In this document: positions 1 through 8,409 of the stretch, one piece after another | Numbering within the stretch: the first letter of the stretch is position 1 | Layout: each line of letters begins with the position of its first letter | Origin: Nitrosarchaeum sp. | Lineage (GTDB): Archaea > Thermoproteota > Nitrososphaeria > Nitrososphaerales > Nitrosopumilaceae | Length of the DNA: 53,935 bases | NCBI GenBank assembly: GCA_023264875.1 | Contig: JAHFUX010000007.1 | Span: forward strand, 1 to 53,935 | Direction of reading: 5' to 3' | The notes under the pieces: generated by a model | Database searches by the model: none | Told to the model about the DNA's origin: nothing | The model's input: the letters and a program-made list of their open reading frames with translations, nothing else | Program-made: the position numbers and the translations under genes

Positions 1-344
1 CAGTTGTTGAAAAAATGTTGGCAAAAATACAAACCCAACAAAAACAATACGGCTATGCACTAGTAAGTATGCAGCCTTCAGACTTTGCAGTAAGAGATGG
101 TGAGTTTAAAAACCAAGTAAATGAAGAACGCATGCAATTACTTGAAGAATTAATTTCTCATCTCAAACAAAACAACATCAAAATTGTGTCCCTGTCGGAT
201 ATTCCTCAAGAAGTGTCATTTGAAAAATATCCTGTATGGATTAAACAAATTTACAGTTGGCATGAACAAGGACAAATAACCGATATAGAATTTGATAATG
301 CAATTAACAATCTCATATCAAGAATGATCATTATAACACACTAG
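1..344 (+). CDS. Polysaccharide deacetylase-like protein, C-terminal fragment
   Basis: The reading frame is open from the window edge, so the gene begins upstream and only about the last 113 residues are present. The visible part contains the stretch MQPSDFAVRDG followed by a helix and KIVSLSDI, which resembles the end of NodB-type polysaccharide deacetylase domains in thaumarchaea. The tail (PVWIKQIYSWHEQGQITDIEFDNAI) resembles the thaumarchaeal repeat with a WI..n..WW..g.I.d.eF pattern, also seen twice in the secreted protein at 49987-51495. Inference: an extracytoplasmic carbohydrate-active protein. The catalytic residues lie outside the window, so the function rests on the C-terminus only. 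Confidence 0.55.
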   Translation, partial: VVEKMLAKIQTQQKQYGYALVSMQPSDFAVRDGEFKNQVNEERMQLLEELISHLKQNNIKIVSLSDIPQEVSFEKYPVWIKQIYSWHEQGQITDIEFDNAINNLISRMIIITH

Positions 345-386
345 TTTTTTTTAGTTTAAACATCATATGTAATAAAAATAGAATAG

Positions 387-1334
387 TTACATACTGATTG
401 TTTTATAGTTAGGACTGGTTTTCCATCTGCATTCATCAAATTTGAACTTATTTTCACATTTTAAACAAAGATAATCAGTTGAGATTTCCGAAAAAAATCC
501 TTTACAATTATTACAAATATAGTGATTTTGCATCACTCTGTAATCCACACCTAATGCTTTTATCACCTTGTTACAACTAGGACACATATCATTTCCATAT
601 GTATTTTCTTCTGAAATATTCCCACAGTCATAATGTTCAATTAGTTTGCCTAGTTTAAAATTTGAACTCTTACAAGAAGGACAATAAAATGTCTGAGTTA
701 TTTTTACAGAATCACACTGATTACAAGCGATTTCTTTTTTATCATCAATACGAATTATTTTTCCTTTATCTTCTAGTTCTTTTAGATAAAAAGAAATAGA
801 TTCATTAGAAAATCCAATTAATTGTTCTATCAAACTTAAACTAATTTGTTTTGAAGAATTTATTATAACATTGATCTGATCATGGATTTTTGTTTGATCT
901 TCTTGGTTTAGTATTTCAACTTGTTTAGATTCTTTTTCAAAAAAAGACTGCTCTTTTTCAATAGTTTCAAAAATAGATTTAAGATTTTCAAAACGAATTG
1001 GTTTTTCTAAATATTGGTATATTCCTAAACGAATTAGATCTTTAATTCCTTCATCGTCTTTCTCAGTAGCAGTTTCCAAGACAACTCGTGCATTTGGTTG
1101 AACTTCAAGCATTTGGGTTAGAATTGATCTGGCATCCATATCTGGAAGCATATAATCAAGTAAAACTATTGGATGTTTTTTCAAAGTTACAAGTTCTTTG
1201 AATGTTTCAATAGCAGTAAAACCATTAGTACAAGTGTAAATTTGCGTATAACCTAATTTTTCTAGATAATTTTTTAGTAGCATACCTATTGCAGGACTGT
1301 CCTCAATAATCAAAACATCATCTTTAGAACTCAT
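387..1334 (-). CDS. Response regulator with REC domain and Cys-rich output domain (TackOD1-like)
   Basis: An N-terminal receiver domain spans roughly residues 5-125, with acidic residues in IIEDS, the phospho-acceptor Asp in VLLDYMLPD, the Thr in ETATE and the Lys in YLEKPI. A central segment (about 160-200) looks like a winged helix (LIEQLIGFSNESISFYLKELEDKGKI). The C-terminal third carries repeated CxxC pairs (CNQC, CPSC, CPSC, CNNC, CLKC), so it should bind zinc. REC plus a Cys-rich domain matches the thaumarchaeal output domain TackOD1 as I recall it. The frame also allows a GTG start 12 nt upstream (1346); I prefer the ATG at 1334 because it sits directly before the REC domain. No histidine kinase is adjacent. 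Confidence 0.8.
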   Translation of the reverse strand: MSSKDDVLIIEDSPAIGMLLKNYLEKLGYTQIYTCTNGFTAIETFKELVTLKKHPIVLLDYMLPDMDARSILTQMLEVQPNARVVLETATEKDDEGIKDLIRLGIYQYLEKPIRFENLKSIFETIEKEQSFFEKESKQVEILNQEDQTKIHDQINVIINSSKQISLSLIEQLIGFSNESISFYLKELEDKGKIIRIDDKKEIACNQCDSVKITQTFYCPSCKSSNFKLGKLIEHYDCGNISEENTYGNDMCPSCNKVIKALGVDYRVMQNHYICNNCKGFFSEISTDYLCLKCENKFKFDECRWKTSPNYKTISM

Positions 1335-1615
1335 TAATATAACCACGTTTAAGGTAGAATAAAAATTCCATGTTTAAAATAACAACGATTCATTCAATTT
1401 AATGAAAGCAAGCCCCTAAATTGTTTATAAAATAATTAAATCTTTGATATAGGATCACAAATGAATTTTAATGAATTTTTGATATTAATACTAATTCTTA
1501 AGAATTCCAATATTAGAAACTGGTACAGAACAAATAGTTCCAATCAATGATTCAAATCCATACAAATTAAAATGCTGTACAAAAGACTAAATGTCGCAAA
1601 AAAATTCAACTGTCA

Positions 1616-2320
1616 ATGATTCATGTTCAATCTTTGGCAATAGGTGCCGGAATTACATCAGTTTCAATAATTGTGGTATTTCTGGCATTTGGCATATTAA
1701 ATAATGAACCAGAACTTGCAGTAGAACCAACACCTATGATTCAAGAGTCAGGACCTGCAAAAATTACAATAAATACGTTTATGGAAAATGGGTCACCAAT
1801 TCTAGGAGATCCTAATGCGCCAGTAACATTGGTGGAATTTGGTGACTATCAGTGTTATTTTTGTAATCAGTTTTTTCATACAACAGAAGATGATCTTTTT
1901 AAAAATTATGTAGAGACAGGTAAAGTTAAAGTGATTTTTAAAGACTATACAATAATTGGTCCAGATTCCATTACTGCAGCTCATGCCACTCATTGTGCAG
2001 ATGATCAAGGAAAATTTTGGGAATACCACGATACATTGTATGATCATTGGACAGGTGAAAATAACGGATGGGCATCATCTGAGAATTTACTTCAATTTGC
2101 AAGGAACATAGGATTGGATATTGATGAATTCTCCAATTGTATGTTAGATTCAAAATACACTTCAATTATCACAAATAGTAATCAGGATGCAAAGGACTTG
2201 GGATTGACAGGAACCCCGGCATTTTTTATTATTGGCCCCGATAATAAAATAACAAAGATCGGAGGGGCTCAACCATATGATATTTTTGAAAGAATTTTCA
2301 ATTCAGAGTTGGAAAAATAG
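1616..2320 (+). CDS. Membrane-anchored DsbA-family thiol oxidoreductase
   Basis: Residues 5-27 form an N-terminal hydrophobic anchor, followed by a short linker and a thioredoxin-fold domain of the Thioredoxin_4/DsbA type. The active-site CxxC is Cys80-Tyr-Phe-Cys83 after VEFGDYQ, and the cis-Pro region is GLTGTPAFFI near residue 195. Family role: formation or isomerisation of disulfides outside the cytoplasm. It stands alone on the plus strand between the response regulator and HMG-CoA synthase; the other redox pair of the window (CcdA/DipZ-like) is 11 kb away. ATG at 1616 is the only good start, since an in-frame stop lies at 1568. Confidence 0.8.
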   Translation: MIHVQSLAIGAGITSVSIIVVFLAFGILNNEPELAVEPTPMIQESGPAKITINTFMENGSPILGDPNAPVTLVEFGDYQCYFCNQFFHTTEDDLFKNYVETGKVKVIFKDYTIIGPDSITAAHATHCADDQGKFWEYHDTLYDHWTGENNGWASSENLLQFARNIGLDIDEFSNCMLDSKYTSIITNSNQDAKDLGLTGTPAFFIIGPDNKITKIGGAQPYDIFERIFNSELEK

Positions 2321-2433
2321 AAAAATCATAGATCAATTAGCAAAAAGTACATAAAAAATTGTAAAAATTCCCTGAGAAGTAAGATAGAATTAGCTCAATA
2401 TCCTTATATGAGTATAGACGGAGGCAAGCTAAG

Positions 2434-3828
2434 ATGGCAGCTGGAATAGATGACATTGCAATTTACATACCAAGATTATACATAGATGCAGCTGATTTTG
2501 CAAAAGCCAGAGGACTAGATCCTGAAAAACTCCAAAAAGGTTTGGGAGTATCTCAGATGGCAATTGTCGATACTAATCAAGACCCAGCATGTCTTGCAGC
2601 AAACGCATGTCTTCAGATTATGCAAAAAAACAAGTTATCTCCAGAAGACATTGGAAGATTGTATGTATCCACTGAATCTTCATTTGATGAATCAAAGGCA
2701 ATGAATTCTTATGTCATTGGAATGTTAGAGCAGGTTTACGGTCAGGGTGCTTTTGAGCACTGTGGTGGAGTAGAGACAAAATTTGCTTGTGTTAGCGGTT
2801 CTTATGCACTTTATGATAATACTAATTGGATTAGAGCAGGAGAAGCAGAAGGAAAACATGCACTAGTTGTAGTATCAGATATTGCAAAATATGATATGGG
2901 TTCTAGTGGAGAGATGACACAGGGAGCTGGTGCAGTAGTAATGCTACTCAATGATGAGCCAAGACTACTGGCATTTGATCCTAAAGCAACAGCGACATCA
3001 ATTAAAGACGAATATGATTTTTACAGACCATTTGGAAAAGAAACACCAATTGTACATGGTCAGTATTCTAATCTTTTGTATATGATTCAGGTAAGAAAAG
3101 CACTAGAAATTTACAAGAAAAAAGCTCTTTCGTCAGGATTAATGAAATTAGAGTCAGGTGAAACAATACTAGATCATATGGATTATCTTAACATGCACTT
3201 ACCATACAGTAACATGGGCAAAAAGGCTCTTGCGTATCTTGTAAGACATGAATGGCGCCAACTTCCAAGATGGAAAAAAATAATCCAAGAGATGGGCATA
3301 CAAGAACCAGTACCAAAGGATCCGCGTGGAACAATCGAATCAGTATTAGGAGATGAAGAATTTATGGCAAAAGACCACGAATTTACAAAATTATTTACAA
3401 AGACAATAGAATTTCAAGAAGTGTATGAAGCAAAACTTGCAAGCTCGTTAATTGCATCAAAGATGATTGGGAATCTATACACAGCGTCATTGTATCTTGG
3501 GTTTAGAAGCTGCCTCGAGTTTGAATATCAAAAGGGAATTGATTTGAATGGAAAACGTGTTGGATTTGGCTCATATGGAAGTGGAAGTAGTGCAATGGTG
3601 TTTAGTGGTACAATTCAACCTCAATACGAAGAAATTGTAAAAAATATGAATTTAGAAGCAGAGCTTGCTCCAAGAAGGAAACTTACACTGCAAGAATACG
3701 AAATACTACATGAAAATAAGCTCTCACCAGAAGAACCAATGCTTCATACAAAAAGAGAATTTGTCTTAGTGGATGTCAATACCACTGTTGAATCAAGAGG
3801 CGAAAGACGATATATATTCAATGAATAA
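2434..3828 (+). CDS. Hydroxymethylglutaryl-CoA synthase
   Basis: Condenses acetyl-CoA with acetoacetyl-CoA to HMG-CoA, the second step of the mevalonate route to archaeal isoprenoid lipids. It is a long archaeal-type member (464 aa) of the thiolase-fold HMGCS family. Visible marks are the N-terminal GIDDIAIYIPRLYI, the nucleophile Cys119 in KFACVSGS, and GSYGSGSSAMVFSG near the C-terminus. A strong GGAGG lies 10 nt before the ATG. The stop overlaps the start of the next gene by one base (TAATG), so the two are probably co-transcribed. No HMG-CoA reductase is in the window. Confidence 0.92.
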   Translation: MAAGIDDIAIYIPRLYIDAADFAKARGLDPEKLQKGLGVSQMAIVDTNQDPACLAANACLQIMQKNKLSPEDIGRLYVSTESSFDESKAMNSYVIGMLEQVYGQGAFEHCGGVETKFACVSGSYALYDNTNWIRAGEAEGKHALVVVSDIAKYDMGSSGEMTQGAGAVVMLLNDEPRLLAFDPKATATSIKDEYDFYRPFGKETPIVHGQYSNLLYMIQVRKALEIYKKKALSSGLMKLESGETILDHMDYLNMHLPYSNMGKKALAYLVRHEWRQLPRWKKIIQEMGIQEPVPKDPRGTIESVLGDEEFMAKDHEFTKLFTKTIEFQEVYEAKLASSLIASKMIGNLYTASLYLGFRSCLEFEYQKGIDLNGKRVGFGSYGSGSSAMVFSGTIQPQYEEIVKNMNLEAELAPRRKLTLQEYEILHENKLSPEEPMLHTKREFVLVDVNTTVESRGERRYIFNE

Positions 3829-4379
3829 TGCAAGAAGAACCAAATCTAATCAAAGACTTCTTATTTGATTACCTAAAAAAATCAGAAAAAAGAATTCAAG
3901 AACTAATATCACAATCAAAATTTACTGAAATAATTGATGATGTTTTAGAAAATTGTTATGACAAAGTAGTTTTGATGGGAGAAAAAGAAGAGAACCTAGA
4001 AATTTTAGCCACAGGATTGCTACATTATCTTTTAACAAATGCCGTAATATCGAGCCAAAGAAAAATAGAACATAACGGGATACAAATAGATATCATCATA
4101 CCAGATTTAAAAACGCTGCAAATTGATCCAAAAAAAACTTTGATAGTATGCATCCCAAAAACTAGTGATAAAAATACAATAGAACAAAAACTTGACCAAT
4201 TACAAAAAATTCAACCAATTAAAGATAATATTTGGCTAGTAATTACAAAGAAAATGGATTTTCAAAACAAAACATATGTTATTGAAAAGAAGAATAGTTC
4301 ATTTTCAAAAATAATTTATGATATTGCACAATTTGTAAATGTACAAGGCCAAAGCAAATTCAAAATATTACGTATTTAA
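3828..4379 (+). CDS. Conserved hypothetical protein coupled to HMG-CoA synthase
   Basis: I do not recognise this 183-aa protein. It has no signal peptide or membrane segment and is rich in Lys, Ile and Gln. The first half is helical (IKDFLFDYLKKSEKRIQELI), and two beta-alpha-like hydrophobic strands follow (KVVLMGEKEEN; TLIVCIPKTSD; NIWLVITKKMD), suggesting an alpha/beta fold. Its ATG overlaps the stop of HMG-CoA synthase by one base, which implies translational coupling and possibly a linked role, though nothing in the sequence shows a reaction. It ends directly against bioD on the other strand with no spacer, so terminators for both must lie inside coding DNA. Confidence 0.7.
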   Translation: MQEEPNLIKDFLFDYLKKSEKRIQELISQSKFTEIIDDVLENCYDKVVLMGEKEENLEILATGLLHYLLTNAVISSQRKIEHNGIQIDIIIPDLKTLQIDPKKTLIVCIPKTSDKNTIEQKLDQLQKIQPIKDNIWLVITKKMDFQNKTYVIEKKNSSFSKIIYDIAQFVNVQGQSKFKILRI

Positions 4380-5066
4380 TTAATTTAACAGAGATTTAAA
4401 ATCAATATTTTTTTTGAAAACACGATATAATGATGCATCACTCATATCATCTATAAATGGAATTGATCCCAATACAGACATATTTGTTAAATTTTCTAAA
4501 TCTCGTTTTAGTTCCTTGACAGGATATCCACCAGTATCAAAATTATTAATTACGATGCCCTTAACTGGAATTTTGTATTTTTCACACATATTACAGGTCA
4601 TTACGGTGTGATTTACAGTTCCGACTTTTGTTCTGGTGACAATTATTACAGGCAATTTCATATCTTTGATCAAATTTGTTACAAAGTAATCTTGAAGAAT
4701 AGGAGTCATTATACCACCCATTCCTTCGACTAACAACATTGAATGTAGTTTTGATAATTTTTCAAATCTGTTTAAGATCAGTTTGATGTTTGGTGTTATT
4801 TTCAAATTTTTCAATGCAGTATAAGGAGATGCAGCAATTGGAAAAAATTGCGGATTTAGTAACATTTCAGGATCATTTACCTGCGCAGCATTTGCTAAAA
4901 TTTCGACGTCTTCGGATTTGAATCCAGTTTTTTGTGCAATTCCTGCAGCAAAAGGTTTCATTACTCCTACATCAATTTTCATCTTTCGAAGAGTGACTGC
5001 AAGGCCAGTAGCGACATATGTTTTTCCTACATCAGTGTCAGTTCCTGTGATAAATATGGAATTCAA
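4380..5066 (-). CDS. bioD: Dethiobiotin synthetase
   Basis: ATP-dependent carboxylation of 7,8-diaminopelargonic acid to dethiobiotin, the step between BioA and BioB. The N-terminus SIFITGTDTDVGKT holds the P-loop; MKPFAAG and the VEGMGGIMTP segment match the family's substrate and Mg-ATP regions; the length (228 aa) is typical. It lies alone on the minus strand, convergent with the HMG-CoA synthase pair and 3.3 kb from bioA, so the biotin genes are dispersed and not one operon. Together with bioA, bioB and bioF it completes the late pathway from pimeloyl thioester to biotin. Confidence 0.93.
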   Translation of the reverse strand: MNSIFITGTDTDVGKTYVATGLAVTLRKMKIDVGVMKPFAAGIAQKTGFKSEDVEILANAAQVNDPEMLLNPQFFPIAASPYTALKNLKITPNIKLILNRFEKLSKLHSMLLVEGMGGIMTPILQDYFVTNLIKDMKLPVIIVTRTKVGTVNHTVMTCNMCEKYKIPVKGIVINNFDTGGYPVKELKRDLENLTNMSVLGSIPFIDDMSDASLYRVFKKNIDFKSLLN

Positions 5067-5284
5067 TAATAATTCACTAGAATATTTTATTGATTAATCT
5101 TTCACTTATCTAATGATATCAACTTCTTGTTATTGATATTCCAAAAAGGTAATGAAATACAACAATAAACTGAAATCAGATAACTAATTTTTGATTTTAA
5201 TCAACATTTTATTGTAAAGTATCATTTTTGTGACTAAAATCATCTTATCCATGGGTATGTATCCTAGAGAAACTAGCTATAATC

Positions 5285-5452
5285 ATGCAAGAAAAAACAC
5301 TGGCATTATTGAAACAGGACATTCTTACGTATTGGGCAGATTTAGAAAAGGGAGATTTTGAAGATAAGGATTTTTTAAAAGAGCTTAATGCGTGTATTGG
5401 GTATTACAACGAGTATAAGCGTGGACAGGTAATAAAAACAACAGAAAAATGA
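5285..5452 (+). CDS. Small acidic hypothetical protein (55 aa)
   Basis: The frame from ATG 5285 encodes a 55-aa helical, acidic protein beginning MQEKTLALLKQDILTYWADL. It is not similar to anything I know. Its last codons overlap the ATG of the next micro-gene (ATGA at 5449-5452), the arrangement expected of a translated operon and the best sign that both are real. It lies in the bioD-TBP spacer. Codon composition matches neighbouring genes. Confidence 0.55.
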   Translation: MQEKTLALLKQDILTYWADLEKGDFEDKDFLKELNACIGYYNEYKRGQVIKTTEK

Positions 5453-5592
5453 AGACAGAGATATGTTTTGATTGTTACAGGATAATGGAAAAAAGAGAAG
5501 AGAGTAAAGAGGATAATTATAGAATAGTTTGGATTTGTGAATCATGTGGTAATAGAAAATACGATGAACATGATCAATTAAAGATAAACTAG
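5449..5592 (+). CDS. Zinc-ribbon microprotein (47 aa)
   Basis: ATG 5449 overlaps the stop of the preceding 55-aa gene. The product has two cysteine pairs, CFDC near residue 6 and CESC near residue 34, about 25 residues apart and separated by a charged linker and a short strand (YRIVWI). That is the layout of a minimal zinc ribbon or treble-clef knuckle. No target can be named. It belongs to a group of Cys-pair micro-genes on either side of the TBP/TFB pair (see 5650-5763 and 7872-7979). Confidence 0.6.
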   Translation: MKTEICFDCYRIMEKREESKEDNYRIVWICESCGNRKYDEHDQLKIN

Positions 5593-5649
5593 CAACACCA
5601 TAATTATATCGTTGATTTCTTAATATACTTGATTTAACATATAGTATTT

Positions 5650-5763
5650 ATGAAATATTGTCATGATTGTTTAACTCCAATGAATCGTAATTCATCAGAG
5701 GAGTACTGTAGTTTCTGTAAGAGAGACAGAGATAACAAAAAAACCATCAATCCTACGACATAA
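5650..5763 (+). CDS. Zinc-knuckle microprotein (37 aa)
   Basis: The ATG at 5650 opens a 37-aa frame with CHDC at residues 4-7 and CSFC at about 22-25, then a basic tail (KRDRDNKK). This is one compact four-Cys site with little else. It is 57 nt after the previous micro-gene and on the same strand. Such proteins are usually metal-structured nucleic-acid or protein binders; the actual role is unknown. Confidence rests on the Cys spacing and the match of reading-frame length to the motif, because so short an ORF could arise by chance. Confidence 0.5.
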   Translation: MKYCHDCLTPMNRNSSEEYCSFCKRDRDNKKTINPTT

Positions 5764-5958
5764 TTTCTTTCTAAAAATAGGATAAAAAACATAATAGTTT
5801 ACTTCAAAAAGTAGTTCATTGATCATTAAGAAATAATATTTCAGGATTTTACATCATAAAAGAAGTATTATGAAAAATAGGAGTTCAGATAATGATACAA
5901 ATAAAGAATTATGCTGGTATAACTAAACGTTATAATCTCTTTTTATAAAGTTACAATA

Positions 5959-6519
5959 CTAGTCATAAGTCATTAAATTTTTTTCTTCAAGCATACTATG
6001 AATTTGATGAACAGAACGATGAATATCTTTTTCAAGTTTAGCACCAACACAGACTAATTTACCTGATGCAAAAATTAGAATCACAGTTTTAGGATCTAAC
6101 ATTCTATGTATTAATCCTGGAAACTGTTCTGGCTCATACATGCTCCTAGGAAGTGTCCTAGCTGCTTGCTCCAAATTGACTCTACCTCCAAGATTAATTG
6201 ATGAAACGATATTTTGTATTGTAACTACAGCATTATTTTTAATTTTGATTTTACCCTTTCTCAATATCTCCACTACTTTAGACACTGCAGTTTCTGCTAA
6301 TTCTTGTGATTTGGCACCAGTGCACACCATCTTTCCTGAGCTAAAAAGCAGTGTAGCAGTTTTTGGATTTTTAAGTCTGAAAACAGCTCCTGGAAATTGG
6401 TCTGGATGATATTCCACATCTGGAAATTTTTTTGTTATATCTAAAAGATCCAACCTTTGATCTATTGTTGCAGACGCTACAACATTCACTATTGCAATTA
6501 AAGGTCTTGTTTGTGTCAT
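5959..6519 (-). CDS. tbp: TATA-box-binding protein
   Basis: Archaeal TBP recognises the TATA element and recruits TFB and RNA polymerase. The 186-aa product shows the expected internal duplication: repeat 1 has FPGAVFRLKNPKTATLLFSSGKMVCTGAKS and repeat 2 has FPGLIHRMLDPKTVILIFASGKLVCVGAKL, about 90 residues apart. Length and symmetry are those of a full TBP saddle. It lies 20 nt downstream of the TFB gene on the same strand, so both basal factors are probably transcribed together. Confidence 0.95.
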   Translation of the reverse strand: MTQTRPLIAIVNVVASATIDQRLDLLDITKKFPDVEYHPDQFPGAVFRLKNPKTATLLFSSGKMVCTGAKSQELAETAVSKVVEILRKGKIKIKNNAVVTIQNIVSSINLGGRVNLEQAARTLPRSMYEPEQFPGLIHRMLDPKTVILIFASGKLVCVGAKLEKDIHRSVHQIHSMLEEKNLMTYD

Positions 6520-6539
6520 GTTTTTATTATTTTTTTAAC

Positions 6540-7460
6540 CTACAAAGCTATATCTTGATCTAATCTTAAACCCTTGTACCTATTTCTTATTGTAACCTCA
6601 GTTACACTGGCAGCTTCAGCAATATCACGTTGAGTCATATTTTCACCATTTTTAACACATGCTAAATATAGTGCAGCTGCTGCAAGACCCATTGGATCCT
6701 TGCCAGCTGATTCTTCATGTTCTTGAGCTATTTTGAGTACTTTAACTGCATAACGTTTTGTCTTTTCTGTAATTCCAAGCTTGCTTGCAATACGGGCAAC
6801 ACATTGAATTGGATCAACTACAGGCATCTTTAGGTCTAATTCTCGATGTAACAATCTATAACATCGAGCAATGTCTTTTTTCTTAATATTACCTGCATCT
6901 GAAACATCTTTTAGGGTTCTAGGAGTTTCTGTGTCTCTACATGCAGCATAAAGTGCAGATGCAATTAATGCTGAAATTGAACGTCCTCTTACAAGACCTT
7001 TCTCTAATGCTTTTCTGTAAATGTATGCTGCCTTTTCAATTACAGCATCAGAAAGTGAAAGTTTGTCTTTTAGTCTGTTTAATTCACTTAATGCCTGTCT
7101 AAGATTTCTATCTGCAGAAGCATGAACTTTACTTCTACTGTCCCATGTTCTTAGTCTTTCAATGGTACTTTTCATAGCAGATGTAAGTGGTTTTCCAGAT
7201 GAATCTCGGTTTATTGGATTGATAATTGTAGCAAGTCCTCTATCATGTATGGTAAGCGATGTTGGAGCACCGGTTCTAGTTGGATCCGTACCACCTTCTT
7301 TTGAAAATGATCTCCATTCAGGTCCAGAATCAGATAATATTTCAGAAATAACGTATCCACATTTTCCGCAAAATCTTTCTCCGGTTACATTATCTGTTAA
7401 CATGCCATTTTTTCCACAACGTCCACAGATAGTATCTGTATTGATAATTTGTAAAACCAA
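6540..7460 (-). CDS. tfb: Transcription initiation factor TFB
   Basis: TFIIB homologue that bridges TBP-DNA and RNA polymerase. The N-terminal zinc ribbon is CGRCGKNG with CGKCGYVI, followed by the B-reader/linker (DSGPEWRSFSKEGG.DPTRTGAP) and two cyclin folds (about 110-200 and 205-300) ending with the helix-turn-helix that reads the BRE (MTQRDIAEAASVTEVTIRNRYKGL). The frame starts with TTG codons only: the longest at 7472, the one at 7460 giving MVLQIINTDT. I chose 7460 because the residues before it are hydrophobic and unlike a TFB N-terminus. It precedes tbp by 20 nt. Confidence 0.94.
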   Translation of the reverse strand: MVLQIINTDTICGRCGKNGMLTDNVTGERFCGKCGYVISEILSDSGPEWRSFSKEGGTDPTRTGAPTSLTIHDRGLATIINPINRDSSGKPLTSAMKSTIERLRTWDSRSKVHASADRNLRQALSELNRLKDKLSLSDAVIEKAAYIYRKALEKGLVRGRSISALIASALYAACRDTETPRTLKDVSDAGNIKKKDIARCYRLLHRELDLKMPVVDPIQCVARIASKLGITEKTKRYAVKVLKIAQEHEESAGKDPMGLAAAALYLACVKNGENMTQRDIAEAASVTEVTIRNRYKGLRLDQDIAL

Positions 7461-7753
7461 AAATAAGATCAATAGTGGGTAGTTTGTTTCCTATAAGAAC
7501 CAGCTTATTTCATAATTTTTCATGTAAATACTCAAAATCAAATCGTCAAGCATTACAGAGTAGATTGCACTATTTTACAGTGATTTTCACATTACAAAAA
7601 ATCTAGGGTTAAATTTAGATACAAATAAACTCAAAGAACAGTGATTTAAAATAAATAGAGACTAATTATTTACATTTTTATAAATTTTTTCAAAATCCAT
7701 AATCAGATAAAACGGTCATATTCACTAAAACCCTACATTAATACACATTCAAT

Positions 7754-7870
7754 ATGACAAGAAGTATGAAACAAAGTAATTGTACAAAATACAAAGTCGG
7801 AATAAGTGAAAGACAAGACAAATACCACAACACAATTGTACAGATTGTTCAGAAGGTTTTTGGTAATTAA
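7754..7870 (+). CDS. Possible small basic protein (38 aa)
   Basis: The frame from ATG 7754 encodes a Lys/Gln-rich 38-aa peptide (MTRSMKQSNCTKYKVGISER...) with one Cys. I see no motif. Its stop is one base before the ATG of the Cys-pair micro-gene at 7872, which suggests the two are read from one message. It lies divergently upstream of TFB. The call is tentative because of the length. Confidence 0.38.
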   Translation: MTRSMKQSNCTKYKVGISERQDKYHNTIVQIVQKVFGN

Positions 7871-7871
7871 A

Positions 7872-7979
7872 ATGAAAGGGTTATGTCATCTCTGTCATTC
7901 AAGTAATGTTGAAATAATAATAGATTCAGATAAAATTCCAATTTGTAAAATATGTAGAGAACGTCTTGGTTTGATTTAA
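7872..7979 (+). CDS. Zinc-knuckle microprotein (35 aa)
   Basis: A 35-aa frame that is little more than a four-cysteine site: CHLC at residues 5-8, a short strand pair (VEIIIDSDKIPI), and CKIC near residue 26, then a basic end (RERLGLI). The two pairs and the central beta hairpin fit a zinc ribbon or knuckle. It starts one base after the previous frame's stop. It mirrors the Cys-pair genes on the other side of TBP/TFB. Confidence 0.55.
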   Translation: MKGLCHLCHSSNVEIIIDSDKIPICKICRERLGLI

Positions 7980-8087
7980 CGCGATACAATCTCAAGAAAT
8001 CTATTCAGGTTTGTAAAATATGTAATATAAAAAATTGTAGTAGATACAACATCGTAAACCTTAAGTTCACACAAAATAGAGAAAAAT

Positions 8088-8261
8088 ATGGGATTATTGA
8101 ATAGTTTACGTAAGTATTGTATTATGAAAAAAGTTAGAGATAGTGCAAATGATTCTGAAAAAAAGAAATTAAAGCAAGAAGAGATGAAAGAAGAAACACA
8201 TCAGCATGATCTTGAAGAAAACTATGAACAAGATGAAAAATTTGATGAATCTAAAGATTAA
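8088..8261 (+). CDS. Small highly charged protein (57 aa)
   Basis: ATG 8088 opens a 57-aa frame: a short N-terminal MGLLNSLRKYCIM segment followed by a continuous Lys/Glu/Asp-rich helix (SEKKKLKQEEMKEE, then LEENYEQDEKFDESKD). There is no recognisable domain. Strong charge and helix propensity suggest a coiled or disordered tail. It is a plausible gene because of the clean start and consistent composition, but no homologue is known to me. Confidence 0.45.
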   Translation: MGLLNSLRKYCIMKKVRDSANDSEKKKLKQEEMKEETHQHDLEENYEQDEKFDESKD

Positions 8262-8409
8262 TTTTTAAGCAAATGTGTATAGAAAAATCATATTTGAATT
8301 TGGCATAATAATCCTGAATAAATTCTTTTTATACAATGTAAGAAAACTAGAATTTCTTTTAAACAGATATCGTTTAATTATTAAGATCAATTAGGATTAC
8401 AAAGATCGT

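Noticed and set aside
1493-1506. AATTCTTAAGAATT palindrome upstream of the DsbA-like gene
   Set aside because: AT-only palindromes of this size are common in such DNA, and no regulator or promoter is positioned to use it.
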